Source: Streptomyces sp. CNQ-509 (GTDB lineage: Bacteria > Actinomycetota > Actinomycetes > Streptomycetales > Streptomycetaceae). Taken from it: DNA of 64,000 bases. The stretch is from NCBI RefSeq assembly GCF_001011035.1, contig NZ_CP011492.1, positions 5,749,001-5,813,000 on the forward strand, in the 5' to 3' direction. Position numbers and translations under genes: made by a program. Below the pieces are notes generated by a model that did not search any database, was not told the DNA's origin, and was given only the letters and a program-made list of their open reading frames with translations. Numbering within the stretch: the first letter of the stretch is position 1; each line of letters begins with the position of its first letter. This document shows positions 35,175 through 43,081 of the stretch, one piece after another.

Positions 35175-36515
35175 ATGAGCGACACCACAGCCCCGGACGG
35201 CGCGGCCGCACCCGTGCCCGCGGCCCCGCCGTCCGGCCGGGACGGCACCGGCGTACGCGCCGCCGCACCCCCCGGCACCCCCGCCGGCCCGCGCGCCCGC
35301 TACGCCGACGTCTTCCGCGTCCGCGAGTTCCGCTTCGTCTTCGCCGCGCACGTCATGTCGATCCTCGGCGAGGTCGTCGCCGCCATCGCGCTGACCGTCC
35401 TCGTCTACGACCGCACCGGATCCCCGCTGCTGAGCGCGCTCACCCTGGGCGTCGGCCTGCTGCCGTACCTCGTCGGCGGGACCCTGCTGTCCTCGATCGC
35501 CGACCGCCTCCCGGCCCGCCGGGTGCTGGTGACCTGCGACCTGCTGGCGGCCGTCTGCTTCGCGCTGATGGTGCTGCCCGGGATGCCCGTCGCCGCGCTG
35601 CTGGCGCTGCGCTGCGTCGCGGGCGTCATCTCGCCGGTCTTCACCGGCACCCGGATCGCCACGCTGGCCGACATCCTCGGCACCGGCGACCGGTTCGTCC
35701 TCGGCCGCTCCGTCATCCGGCTCACCGCGCAGGCGGCGCAGCTCGCCGGCTTCGCCCTCGGCGGGCTGCTGGCGGCGTTCTCCCCGCGCGCGACGCTCAC
35801 CCTGACGGCGCTGGGGATGCTCGGCTCGGCGCTGGTGCTGCGCTTCGGCACCCGCGCCCGCCCGGCCCGTACCGCCGCGGGGACGCCCGGCCGCGCGAGC
35901 ACCGTCGGCGCCTCGCTCGCCGCCGCCGGCACCTTCCTGCGCGACCGCCGCATCCGCGCGCTGCTGCTGCTCACCTGGATCCCGCCGACCTTCGTCGTCG
36001 CCCCCGAGGCGCTGGCCGCCGCGTACGCGGACGACCTCGGCATCGGCGCCCTCGGGCTCGGCCTGCTCATGACCGGCATGCCGATCGGCGCGGTCACCAG
36101 CGAGATCCTGGCCGGCTCGCTGCTCGGCCCGCGCGGCCGGGAACGGATCGTCTTCCCGGTGGCGGTGCTGTGCACGGTCCCCGCGATCGGTTTCGTGACG
36201 CACCCGTCGTTCGGCTGGGCGCTGCCGCTGCTGGTGCTCACCGGCTTCGGCATCTCGTACTCCCTCGGGCTCGACCAGTGGTTCGTCGCGGCCGTGCCCG
36301 AGGAGATGCGCGGCCGGGCGATGACGCTGCAGACCGCCGGGCTGATGACGTTGCAGGGGGTGGGCATGGCGGGCGCGGGCGCGGTCGCGGAGTTCGCCCC
36401 CGTGCACCTGGCCGTCGCCGCGGTCGGTGTGACGGGCACGGTGTGCTCGCTGCTGGTCTGCCTGGAAGTGCGCAGGACCCGACCGAAGGGTGAGACCGGG
36501 CTGACCGCGACGTGA
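35175..36515 (+). CDS. MFS transporter, probable drug exporter
   Basis: A 446-residue membrane protein with 12 predicted helices after a 45-residue Ala/Pro-rich cytosolic start. The first loop after helix 2 has SSIADRLPARRVLVTCD, the MFS motif A variant. The family resembles the MFS_3/enterobactin-exporter-like group. ATG 35175 has GAGG 8 bp upstream. It is divergent from the ArsR gene and 21 bp upstream of a MarR gene, so it is flanked by two possible regulators. Substrate unknown. Confidence 0.88.
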   Translation: MSDTTAPDGAAAPVPAAPPSGRDGTGVRAAAPPGTPAGPRARYADVFRVREFRFVFAAHVMSILGEVVAAIALTVLVYDRTGSPLLSALTLGVGLLPYLVGGTLLSSIADRLPARRVLVTCDLLAAVCFALMVLPGMPVAALLALRCVAGVISPVFTGTRIATLADILGTGDRFVLGRSVIRLTAQAAQLAGFALGGLLAAFSPRATLTLTALGMLGSALVLRFGTRARPARTAAGTPGRASTVGASLAAAGTFLRDRRIRALLLLTWIPPTFVVAPEALAAAYADDLGIGALGLGLLMTGMPIGAVTSEILAGSLLGPRGRERIVFPVAVLCTVPAIGFVTHPSFGWALPLLVLTGFGISYSLGLDQWFVAAVPEEMRGRAMTLQTAGLMTLQGVGMAGAGAVAEFAPVHLAVAAVGVTGTVCSLLVCLEVRRTRPKGETGLTAT

Positions 36516-36536
36516 CCGGGCGGTAGGGTCGGCGAC

Positions 36537-37043
36537 GTGCCGAAGCCGCTGAGCCTGTCGTTCGACCCCATCGCGCGCGCCGATGAACTCTGGCGCCAGC
36601 GCTGGGGAGCCGTGCCCGCGATGGGGGCCATCACGTCGGTGATGCGCGCCCACCAGATCCTGCTGGCGCAGGTCGACGCCGTCGTCAAGCCGTACGGGCT
36701 GACCTTCGCGCGCTACGAGGCACTGGTGCTGCTCACCTTCTCCAAGGCCGGCGAGCTGGCGATGTCGAAGATCGGCGAGCGGCTGATGGTGCACCCGACG
36801 TCGGTGACCAACACCGTCGACCGGCTGGTGAAGTCCGGCTACGTGGCCAAGCGGCCCAACCCCAACGACGGCCGCGGCACGCTCGCGTCGATCACCGACC
36901 GGGGCCGCGAGGTCGTCGAGCAGGCGACCCGCGATCTGATGGCGATGGACTTCGGGCTGAGCGCGTACGACGAGGAGCAGTGCGCGGAGATCTTCGCCAT
37001 GCTCCGCCCGCTGCGGATAGCCGCGGGCGACTTCGAGCAGTAG
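36537..37043 (+). CDS. MarR-family transcriptional regulator
   Basis: A 168-residue winged-helix regulator. An N-terminal dimerisation helix region precedes the DNA-binding wing: GLTFARYEALVLLTF near 59–73, MSKIGERLMVHPTSVTNTVDRLVKSGYVAKR near 80–110 and the wing NPNDGRGTLASIT. The GTG start lies 21 bp after the MFS stop, so both are probably one transcript. A role in regulating the exporter or the following acyl-CoA mutase is possible but not shown. Confidence 0.9.
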   Translation: MPKPLSLSFDPIARADELWRQRWGAVPAMGAITSVMRAHQILLAQVDAVVKPYGLTFARYEALVLLTFSKAGELAMSKIGERLMVHPTSVTNTVDRLVKSGYVAKRPNPNDGRGTLASITDRGREVVEQATRDLMAMDFGLSAYDEEQCAEIFAMLRPLRIAAGDFEQ

Positions 37044-37097
37044 CCCGGCGCGCCGGCGCCTCTCCCGCCTCGCCGCGCCTGCCGACGCCTGCGCCTG

Positions 37098-37439
37098 CTA
37101 CGCCTTCGCCGCCGCGGGCTCGCCCTCGCGGACGACCAGCGGCTCGACCTGCCGGGTGAGCTTCCGCTCCACGAAGAACGCCGCCGTCGGCACCGTCCCC
37201 GCGAGCAGCACCCAGATCAGCCTGCCGACCGGGAGCTTCGCCTTGGAGCCGAGGTCGAAGGCGAACACCAGGTAGAGGATGTACAGCCAGCCGTGGGCGA
37301 TGCTCACGACCTTGGTGAAGCCGTCCGCGCCGGAGAGGTCCAGGGCGTACTTGCCGATCATGCCCAGGGTGAGCAGGACGAGGAGCACGCCGGTCACGTA
37401 CGCCATCGTGCGGTAGCGGGTGAGGACGCTCTTCTTCAT
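37098..37439 (-). CDS. DUF3817 small membrane protein (second copy)
   Basis: A 113-residue protein with three membrane helices (about 13–32, 44–64 and 72–91), starting MKKSVLTRYRTMAYVTGVLLVLL from ATG 37439, and containing the family's SIAHGWLYILYLVFAFDLG and TVPTAAFFVERKLTRQVEP. The longer ORF reading from 37523 has no homology. Paralogue of 28416–28769. Convergent with marR, divergent from icmA. Function unknown. Confidence 0.83.
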   Translation of the reverse strand: MKKSVLTRYRTMAYVTGVLLVLLTLGMIGKYALDLSGADGFTKVVSIAHGWLYILYLVFAFDLGSKAKLPVGRLIWVLLAGTVPTAAFFVERKLTRQVEPLVVREGEPAAAKA

Positions 37440-37534
37440 GGCATCGAGCCTAAACCCCGCCGGAGACACGCCGTGACTACCCCCACTCCCCGGCCGCGTA
37501 TGCCGCGCGCGGGTCCGGGGCATGCAACACTTAG

Positions 37535-37546
37535 TAGGACGTCCTA
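37535..37546. promoter_or_regulatory. Palindrome TAGGACGTCCTA upstream of icmA
   Basis: A perfect 12-bp palindrome 46 bp before the icmA start, overlapping TATTAA, which could serve as a −10 element. The form suits a TetR-type operator. No regulator is assigned. Confidence 0.5.
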
Positions 37547-37591
37547 TTAAATGCGCCGCGCGATCCGCGCGCAGAGAGAGGCGGTACGGGC

Positions 37592-39292
37592 ATGGATGCT
37601 GCGGCCATGGAAGAGGGCCGGCGCCGCTGGCAGGCGCGTTACGACGCGGCCCGCAAGCGCGAGGCGGACTTCACCACGCTCTCCGGCGACGACGTCGAGC
37701 CGGTCTACGGCCCGCGCCCCGGGGATGTCTACGAGGGCTTCGAGCGCATCGGCTGGCCCGGCGAGTTCCCGTACACCCGCGGCCTGTACGCCACCGGCTA
37801 CCGCGGCCGGACGTGGACCATCCGCCAGTTCGCCGGCTTCGGCAACGCCGAGCAGACCAACGAGCGCTACAAGCTCATCCTCGGCGCGGGCGGCGGCGGC
37901 CTGTCCGTCGCGTTCGACATGCCCACCCTCATGGGCCGCGACTCCGACGACCCGCACGCGCTGGGCGAGGTCGGGCACTGCGGCGTGGCCATCGACTCCG
38001 CCGCCGACATGGAGGTGCTCTTCCGGGACATCCCGCTGGGCGACATCACCACCTCGATGACGATCAGCGGCCCCGCGGTCCCCGTCTTCTGCATGTACCT
38101 CGTCGCCGCCGAGCGCCAGGGCGTCGACCCCGGTGTCCTCAACGGCACGCTGCAGACCGACATCTTCAAGGAGTACATCGCGCAGAAGGAGTGGCTCTTC
38201 CAGCCCGAGCCGCACCTGCGCCTCATCGGCGACCTGATGGAGTACTGCGCCGAGCGCATCCCCGCGTACAAGCCGCTCTCCGTCTCCGGCTACCACATCC
38301 GCGAGGCCGGCTCGACGGCCGCGCAGGAGCTGGCGTACACCCTCGCCGACGGCTTCGGCTACGTGGAGCTGGGCCTCTCCCGCGGCCTCGACGTCGACGC
38401 CTTCGCCCCCGGCCTCTCCTTCTTCTTCGACGCCCACGTCGACTTCTTCGAGGAGATCGCCAAGTTCCGCGCCGCGCGCCGCATCTGGGCCCGCTGGCTG
38501 CGCGACGTGTACGGGGCGCGCAGCGAGAAGGCGCAGTGGCTGCGCTTCCACACCCAGACCGCGGGCGTCTCGCTCACCGCCCAGCAGCCGTACAACAACG
38601 TCGTGCGCACCGCCGTCGAGGCGCTGGCCGCGGTCCTCGGCGGCACCAACTCGCTCCACACCAACGCCCTGGACGAGACCCTGGCGCTGCCCAGCGAGCG
38701 GGCCGCGGAGATCGCGCTCCGCACCCAGCAGGTGCTGATGGAGGAGACCGGCGTCGCGAACGTCGCCGACCCGCTCGGCGGCTCCTGGTACGTCGAGCAG
38801 CTCACCGACCGGATCGAGGCCGACGCGGAGAAGATCTTCGAGCAGATCCGCGAGCGCGGCCGGCGCGCCCACCCCGACGGGCGGCACCCCATCGGGCCGA
38901 TCACGTCCGGGATCCTGCGCGGCATCGAGGACGGCTGGTTCACCGGCGAGATCGCCGAGTCGGCCTTCCGCTACCAGCGGTCGCTGGAGAAGGGCGACAA
39001 GAAGATCGTCGGCGTCAACTGCCACACCGGCTCCGTCACCGGCGACCTGGAGATCCTGCGGGTCAGCCACGAGGTGGAGCGCGAGCAGGTGCGCACGCTG
39101 GCCGTCCGCAGGGGCGCCCGCGACGACGCGCGGGTGCGCGCCGCGCTGGCGGACATGCTCACGGCGGCCCGGGACGGCGGCAACATGATCGAGCCGATGC
39201 TCGCCGCGGTACGGGCCGAGGCCACGCTCGGCGAGATCTGCGACGCGCTGCGCGACGAGTGGGGCGTCTACACCGAGCCGGCGGCCTTCTGA
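37592..39292 (+). CDS. icmA: Isobutyryl-CoA mutase large subunit IcmA
   Basis: A 566-residue B12-dependent acyl-CoA mutase α-subunit converting isobutyryl-CoA to n-butyryl-CoA. It has the (βα)8 substrate barrel (TWTIRQFAGFGNAEQTN near 74–90, VSGYHIREAGSTA near 241–253, GGTNSLHTNALDETLALP near 350) and lacks the C-terminal B12-binding domain, which the separate small subunit IcmB must supply. Phe80 and Gln198 occupy the positions that are Tyr89 and Arg207 in methylmalonyl-CoA mutase, the published distinction favouring isobutyryl-CoA. The icmB gene is not in the window. MeaB and the adenosyltransferase encoded nearby would support it. Confidence 0.94.
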   Translation: MDAAAMEEGRRRWQARYDAARKREADFTTLSGDDVEPVYGPRPGDVYEGFERIGWPGEFPYTRGLYATGYRGRTWTIRQFAGFGNAEQTNERYKLILGAGGGGLSVAFDMPTLMGRDSDDPHALGEVGHCGVAIDSAADMEVLFRDIPLGDITTSMTISGPAVPVFCMYLVAAERQGVDPGVLNGTLQTDIFKEYIAQKEWLFQPEPHLRLIGDLMEYCAERIPAYKPLSVSGYHIREAGSTAAQELAYTLADGFGYVELGLSRGLDVDAFAPGLSFFFDAHVDFFEEIAKFRAARRIWARWLRDVYGARSEKAQWLRFHTQTAGVSLTAQQPYNNVVRTAVEALAAVLGGTNSLHTNALDETLALPSERAAEIALRTQQVLMEETGVANVADPLGGSWYVEQLTDRIEADAEKIFEQIRERGRRAHPDGRHPIGPITSGILRGIEDGWFTGEIAESAFRYQRSLEKGDKKIVGVNCHTGSVTGDLEILRVSHEVEREQVRTLAVRRGARDDARVRAALADMLTAARDGGNMIEPMLAAVRAEATLGEICDALRDEWGVYTEPAAF

Positions 39293-39349
39293 CCCGTACG
39301 CGCACGGGCCGGCCGCGCGCGGGGGCCGGTCCGCGCGCGGGGAGCGGGG

Positions 39350-39452
39350 TCACACGACGAGGACGGACTTGCCGCGCGTGTGGCCCTTCTCCCAGTCCCT
39401 GACCGCCTCCGCGGCCTCGGCGAGCGGGTACGTCCGGCCGACGACCGCCAAG
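39350..39452 (-). pseudogene. C-terminal remnant of a zinc-type alcohol dehydrogenase/quinone oxidoreductase
   Basis: Reading left from about 39452 the minus strand encodes VVGRTYPLAEAAEAVRDW then EKGHTRGKSVLVV and a stop. This is the typical C-terminus of MDR-family NAD(P)H:quinone or zinc-type oxidoreductases. The upstream ~270 codons are gone: immediately to the right lies only 40 bp before the TetR stop. It is probably the former target gene of the adjacent TetR regulator, reduced by deletion. Confidence 0.75.
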
Positions 39453-39491
39453 CATCCCGCTCCCGGCGCGGCCGGGACAGGCCCGAAGGAC

Positions 39492-40172
39492 CTATTGCGC
39501 GGACGGGTCCCGGCTGCCCGCGGCCGGGTCCGGCGCAGGAACGGGTGCGGGATCCGTCAGGGCGGCCAGGCCCCCGGTCAGCAGGGTGGCGAACGCCGTC
39601 GCCCACGCGGCCGTCACCGGCTCCGCGCTCACCAGTAGCCGGTGCAGCACGGAACCGGCGATCACGTCGAAGATCATGTCCGCCGTGCGGTCCGCCGCCG
39701 CCGCGTCCGGTTCCACCGGCAACTCCCCGCGCGCCTGCGCCCGGGCGCGGCCCAGCAGCACCAGATGCCGTTGCCGGTCGACGATCGCGTCGCGGATCCG
39801 CTCGCGCAGCGCCGCGTCCTGCGTCGCCTCGGCCAGCACCGCCATCAGCGCGCCGCGCGTGCGCGGCTCCCGCAGCAACTCGGCGAACTGCAGCACCACG
39901 CCCTCCACGTCCCGCGCCAGGCTGCCGTGGTCCGGCAGCCGCAGCGAGTCGAAGAGGTCGGCGAGCGCGTCCAGGACGAGCTCGTTCTTGCCCGGCCAGC
40001 GCCGGTAGAGCGTGGTCTTCGCCACTCCCGCGCGGGCCGCGACGCCGCCGAGCGTCACCCCGGCCCAGCCCGTCTCGGCGATCGCGGCCCGGGCGGCGTC
40101 CAGGATGGCCCGGTCCGCGGTCGCGCTGCGCGGCCGGCCCGCGCGCCGTGCGGCGGGCGTCTCGTGGCTCAT
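39492..40172 (-). CDS. TetR/AcrR-family transcriptional repressor
   Basis: A 226-residue repressor. The N-terminal helix-turn-helix spans about 20–65 (AILDAARAAIAETGWAGVTLGGVAARAGVAKTTLYRRWPGK in outline), followed by a ligand-binding helical domain of the TetR_C type and a Pro/Ala-rich tail. Forty bp upstream is an exceptional 23-bp palindrome, likely its own operator. Downstream is only a fragment of an oxidoreductase gene, so the regulator seems to have lost its principal target in this strain. Confidence 0.93.
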   Translation of the reverse strand: MSHETPAARRAGRPRSATADRAILDAARAAIAETGWAGVTLGGVAARAGVAKTTLYRRWPGKNELVLDALADLFDSLRLPDHGSLARDVEGVVLQFAELLREPRTRGALMAVLAEATQDAALRERIRDAIVDRQRHLVLLGRARAQARGELPVEPDAAAADRTADMIFDVIAGSVLHRLLVSAEPVTAAWATAFATLLTGGLAALTDPAPVPAPDPAAGSRDPSAQ

Positions 40173-40212
40173 GAGCTGGACCTTATCCCTTCTCCCCGGG
40201 GCCGCAGGTAGG

Positions 40213-40235
40213 TTACGCTACGGGCCGTAGCGTAA
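40213..40235. promoter_or_regulatory. 23-bp palindromic operator upstream of the tetR gene
   Basis: Arms TTACGCTACGG and CCGTAGCGTAA around a single G, perfect over 11 bp each side, 41–63 bp upstream of the TetR start and 134 bp from the thioredoxin start. The TTAC–GTAA outer shape is common for TetR/AcrR operators. Confidence 0.72.
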
Positions 40236-40273
40236 GTCACCCCCGAGCGACCGGTGTCTTCTGCTGCGCCTGG

Positions 40274-40308
40274 GAACCCGCCCGGGACGAACCCTTCCGG
40301 GCGGGTTC
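40274..40308. other. 12-bp hairpin in the thioredoxin leader
   Basis: Perfect arms GAACCCGCCCGG and CCGGGCGGGTTC with an 11-nt loop, about 60 bp upstream of the thioredoxin start. It lies between divergent genes, so it is unlikely to end either transcript; it may be a leader structure or a terminator for read-through. Confidence 0.45.
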
Positions 40309-40368
40309 GCCGAGTCATCCGCGGCCCGTCCGTTCAATGCACCGTGCGAAGGGGGGAGGATAGGGCGT

Positions 40369-41352
40369 ATGCAGCCACGCAACATGTCTATGAGCGGAGC
40401 GGTCGACCTGGCCGCGGTGAAGGCGGCCGCGGAGGCCAAGGAGAAGGCGGAGGCGGCCCGCGCCCAGGCCGCCCGGGACGGGGTGCCCGCGCCCGGCGCC
40501 GGTGCGCTCGTCATCGATGTCGACGAGGCCGGCTTCCAGCAGGACGTCCTGCAGCGCTCCACCGAGGTCCCGGTCGTCGTCGACTTCTGGGCCGAGTGGT
40601 GCCAGCCGTGCAAGCAGCTCAGCCCGCTGCTGGAGCGGCTGGCACAGGAGTACGCCGGGCGGTTCGTGCTGGCCAAGATCGACGTGGACGCGAACCAGAT
40701 GCTCTTCCAGCAGTTCGGCGTCCAGTCCATCCCGGCGGTCTTCGCGGTCGTCGGCGGGCAGGCCATCCCGCTCTTCCAGGGCGCCGCCCCGGAGCCGCAG
40801 ATCCGCGGGGTGCTGGACGAGCTGATCAAGGTCGCCGAGCAGCAGTTCGGCATCGTCGGGCAGGCGGTGGCCGGCGAGGACGCCGCGGCCGGCGAGGAGG
40901 CGGGCGAGCGGGAGGCGCCGGAGGAGCCGGCGGGCCCGTACGACAGCGCGCTGGCCGCAGCCGGTGACGCGCTGGACCGGGGCGACCTCGGCGGCGCGAT
41001 CCAGGCGTACCAGAACGTGCTCTCCGACGACCCGGGCAACGTGGAGGCCAAACTGGGGCTCGCGCAGGCGGAGCTGCTGCGGCGGGTGGAGGGGCTCGAC
41101 CCCGCGGCCGTACGCAAGGAGGCGGCGGACAACCCGGCGGACGTGGCGGCGCAGATCCGGGTCGCGGACCTGGACCTGGTCGGCGGGCACGTCGAGGACG
41201 CGTTCGGGCGGCTGGTCGACACGGTGGCGCGGACCGCGGGCGAGGACCGGCAGGCCGCGCGGGTGCGGCTGCTGGAGCTCTTCGAGGTCGTCGGCGGCGA
41301 CGATCCGCGGGTGGTGGCGGGGCGGCAGGCGCTGGCCCGCGTGCTGTTCTGA
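40369..41352 (+). CDS. Thioredoxin with TPR co-chaperone tail (YbbN/CnoX-like)
   Basis: A 327-residue cytosolic protein. Residues 1–45 form a charged helix. The thioredoxin fold spans about 47–155, with WAEWCQPCK (Cys78 and Cys81) and cis-Pro in SIPAVFAV. An Ala/Glu-rich linker near 170–190 leads to C-terminal tetratricopeptide-type helices (about 195–327). The architecture matches the YbbN/CnoX family, which couples redox or chaperone functions. The two-Cys motif differs from classical CGPC. ATG 40369 follows GGGGGGAGGATAGGGCGT. Confidence 0.92.
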   Translation: MQPRNMSMSGAVDLAAVKAAAEAKEKAEAARAQAARDGVPAPGAGALVIDVDEAGFQQDVLQRSTEVPVVVDFWAEWCQPCKQLSPLLERLAQEYAGRFVLAKIDVDANQMLFQQFGVQSIPAVFAVVGGQAIPLFQGAAPEPQIRGVLDELIKVAEQQFGIVGQAVAGEDAAAGEEAGEREAPEEPAGPYDSALAAAGDALDRGDLGGAIQAYQNVLSDDPGNVEAKLGLAQAELLRRVEGLDPAAVRKEAADNPADVAAQIRVADLDLVGGHVEDAFGRLVDTVARTAGEDRQAARVRLLELFEVVGGDDPRVVAGRQALARVLF

Positions 41353-41415
41353 GCAGAGGTTGACGTAGGGTGACAGCCCGTGCCGCTTTGCCAAAAATTG
41401 ACTGAGGGCAGGGCT

Positions 41416-41445
41416 GTTACTCGGAGTAACTGACGCGCTGTCAGT
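41416..41445. promoter_or_regulatory. Overlapping inverted repeats GTTACTC-G-GAGTAAC and ACTGAC-N5-GTCAGT
   Basis: The first repeat (41416–41430) is perfect over 15 bp; the second (41429–41445) has perfect 6-bp arms and shares two bases with it. Both lie about 375–400 bp upstream of the DUF6230 gene. They look like operators; the binding protein is unknown. Confidence 0.5.
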
Positions 41446-41545
41446 TGACCGTCTTTGTCATGCCTTGTCATCGGGTACGTCCGCGGTCCGCGGCGACCCA
41501 GGGTGCAGGATCCGGCCATCGCGGCCGGATCTGCCGCACCCCTCG

Positions 41546-41563
41546 CGTTACCCGTTGGTAACG
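41546..41563. promoter_or_regulatory. Inverted repeat CGTTACC-CGTT-GGTAACG
   Basis: Perfect 7-bp arms, 4-bp spacer, 256 bp upstream of the DUF6230 start. It shares the GTTAC/GTAAC outer bases with the palindrome at 41416–41430, so the same regulator could bind both. Confidence 0.45.
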
Positions 41564-41818
41564 AACCCCTTGTGCGCCCCCCTTCCGATGGACCACGATC
41601 GCCATCCGGACAGGGGGGTTCCCCGTTTCCGCGGACCGTTCCCGCGGACCGGAGCCTGTCCGGACAACGAGTCGCTCGGGGGTAACGCCCCCTTCGACGT
41701 AGCGCGTCCGCGCCCGTACCCGGACCCGCAGAGCCGCGCCGCGAGCGCGTGCGGATCCTCCTCGCTCCCGAGGACCGGCCCACGGGTCCAGGACGTACGT
41801 CCGAGAAGGAGGAGAGGC

Positions 41819-42448
41819 ATGGAGTCCCAGGCACGTGGTGGGACCAGGTGGAAGCGGTTCGCCGTGGTCATGGTGCCGAGCCTGGCGGCGACCGCCGCGA
41901 TCGGCGTGGCGCTGAGCCAGGGCGCGCTGGCGGCGTCGTTCAGCGTGTCGGGCCAGGAGTTCAAGGTCACGGCGGACCGGCTGGAGGGCGTCGGCTTCGT
42001 CCAGTACAGCGGCGTCGACAGCGGTCACGACCTGGAGGGCAACGAGGCGACCCGGCCGGTCGCGATCTCCGCGTTCAAGGAAGCGGAGATCAACGGCATG
42101 TGCCAGTCGGTCGTCACGCCCGACGTCCCGCTCATCGGCTCGGTGAGCCTGATGCTGACGGCGGGTGACGAGAAGCCGGTGGAGGCGAAGAACCTCTACA
42201 TCGACATCGCGCAGCTCGACGCCGACGCGACGTTCGAGAACATCAACATCGGTGTGGCCGCCGGGTCCAGCACCAAGGGACCGGGCATCGGCAAGGGCGA
42301 CAAGGCGAACCCGAACGGGTTCGCGCAGGAGGCCGACAGGGCCGTCCTCACGGACGTGAAGCAGACCGCCTGGGCCACCAGCGCCGGCACCTTCAAGCTG
42401 AGCGGGCTCAGCATGAAGCTGCACAAGGGCGTCAAAGAGTGCTTCTGA
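41819..42448 (+). CDS. DUF6230 secreted or membrane-associated protein
   Basis: A 209-residue protein. A basic start and hydrophobic segment (FAVVMVPSLAATAAIGVALS, about 13–32) act as signal peptide or anchor. The exported part is β-rich with SVSGQEFKVTADRLEGVGF, conserved Cys residues (Cys98 region MCQSVV and the penultimate Cys in KECF), and FKLSGLSMKLHKG. I recognise it as the streptomycete DUF6230 family; function unknown. ATG 41819 has AAGGAGGAG upstream. First gene of a three-gene plus-strand operon. Confidence 0.8.
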   Translation: MESQARGGTRWKRFAVVMVPSLAATAAIGVALSQGALAASFSVSGQEFKVTADRLEGVGFVQYSGVDSGHDLEGNEATRPVAISAFKEAEINGMCQSVVTPDVPLIGSVSLMLTAGDEKPVEAKNLYIDIAQLDADATFENINIGVAAGSSTKGPGIGKGDKANPNGFAQEADRAVLTDVKQTAWATSAGTFKLSGLSMKLHKGVKECF

Positions 42449-42538
42449 CCACGCACTCGGCCGGCGGGGAGGCGCGTACCGCTCCCCGCCGGACCCCCCG
42501 CTGACCGAACCGCACCGCCGTACCGGGGAGCTGCATTC

Positions 42539-43081
42539 ATGAGCGCCGAGTTGCCGGACCTGCTGCACCGTCTGAACACCTGGCGGCTGGGATTCCGCGG
42601 TTGGCGCGGCTCCCGTCCGTTCTGGGCGGGTCTGCTGACCATCGCGGGCGGCGTGCCGATCGGCGCGCTGCCGTACTACAACATCAAGCTGGGCAACCTC
42701 AGCCTGCAGATGGCGACGCAGGCGGGGGCGGGCGGCCTGATCATCGGCGTGCTGCTGGTGACGCTCGGGCTGACCATGTGGTTCCACGCCGTCGTCCGGG
42801 TGTTCGCGGGCGTCGCCTCCATCGTGCTGGCGCTGGTGTCGATTCCGGTGTCCAACTTCGGCGGCCTGCTGGTGGGTTTCCTGCTGTCGATGATCGGCGG
42901 GGCGCTGGCCGTCTCGTGGGTCCCGGGCGTGCCGGAGGCCGCCGATGACGCCGGTGCCGCGGACGGGGCGGCCGACGACACCGGGGACGGTACGGCGGAG
43001 GAGAAGAGAGCCGGCGCCGGCGAGCCGGGCGTGGACGTGCTGGAGGACATCGACGGCGGGAGGCACCGTGCGGCCGGATGA
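42539..43081 (+). CDS. DUF6114 membrane protein
   Basis: A 180-residue protein with four predicted membrane helices between about 26 and 130 (FWAGLLTIAGGVPIGALPYY; GGLIIGVLLVTLGLTMWF; VVRVFAGVASIVLALVSIPV; GGLLVGFLLSMIGGALAV), then an acidic Ala/Asp/Glu/Gly tail facing the cytosol. It is normally encoded beside DUF6230 genes in Streptomyces. Function unknown. The next gene overlaps its 3′ end by 14 bp. Confidence 0.8.
   Translation: MSAELPDLLHRLNTWRLGFRGWRGSRPFWAGLLTIAGGVPIGALPYYNIKLGNLSLQMATQAGAGGLIIGVLLVTLGLTMWFHAVVRVFAGVASIVLALVSIPVSNFGGLLVGFLLSMIGGALAVSWVPGVPEAADDAGAADGAADDTGDGTAEEKRAGAGEPGVDVLEDIDGGRHRAAG

Larger units (their letters stand above)
41353..41818. other. 466-bp non-coding region with two operator-like palindromes
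   Basis: No ORF here has coding character. The left half is comparatively AT-rich for this genome (CCAAAAATTGACTGAGG), consistent with a promoter, and contains the overlapping inverted repeats at 41416–41445. A further inverted repeat lies at 41546–41563. The right end supplies AAGGAGGAG for the DUF6230 gene. It therefore looks like a long, regulated leader for the three-gene operon. Confidence 0.6.

Noticed and set aside
33516..36794. 1092-codon minus-strand open frame
   Set aside because: Antisense to the MFS and MarR genes and out of frame with the ArsR and GH6 genes.
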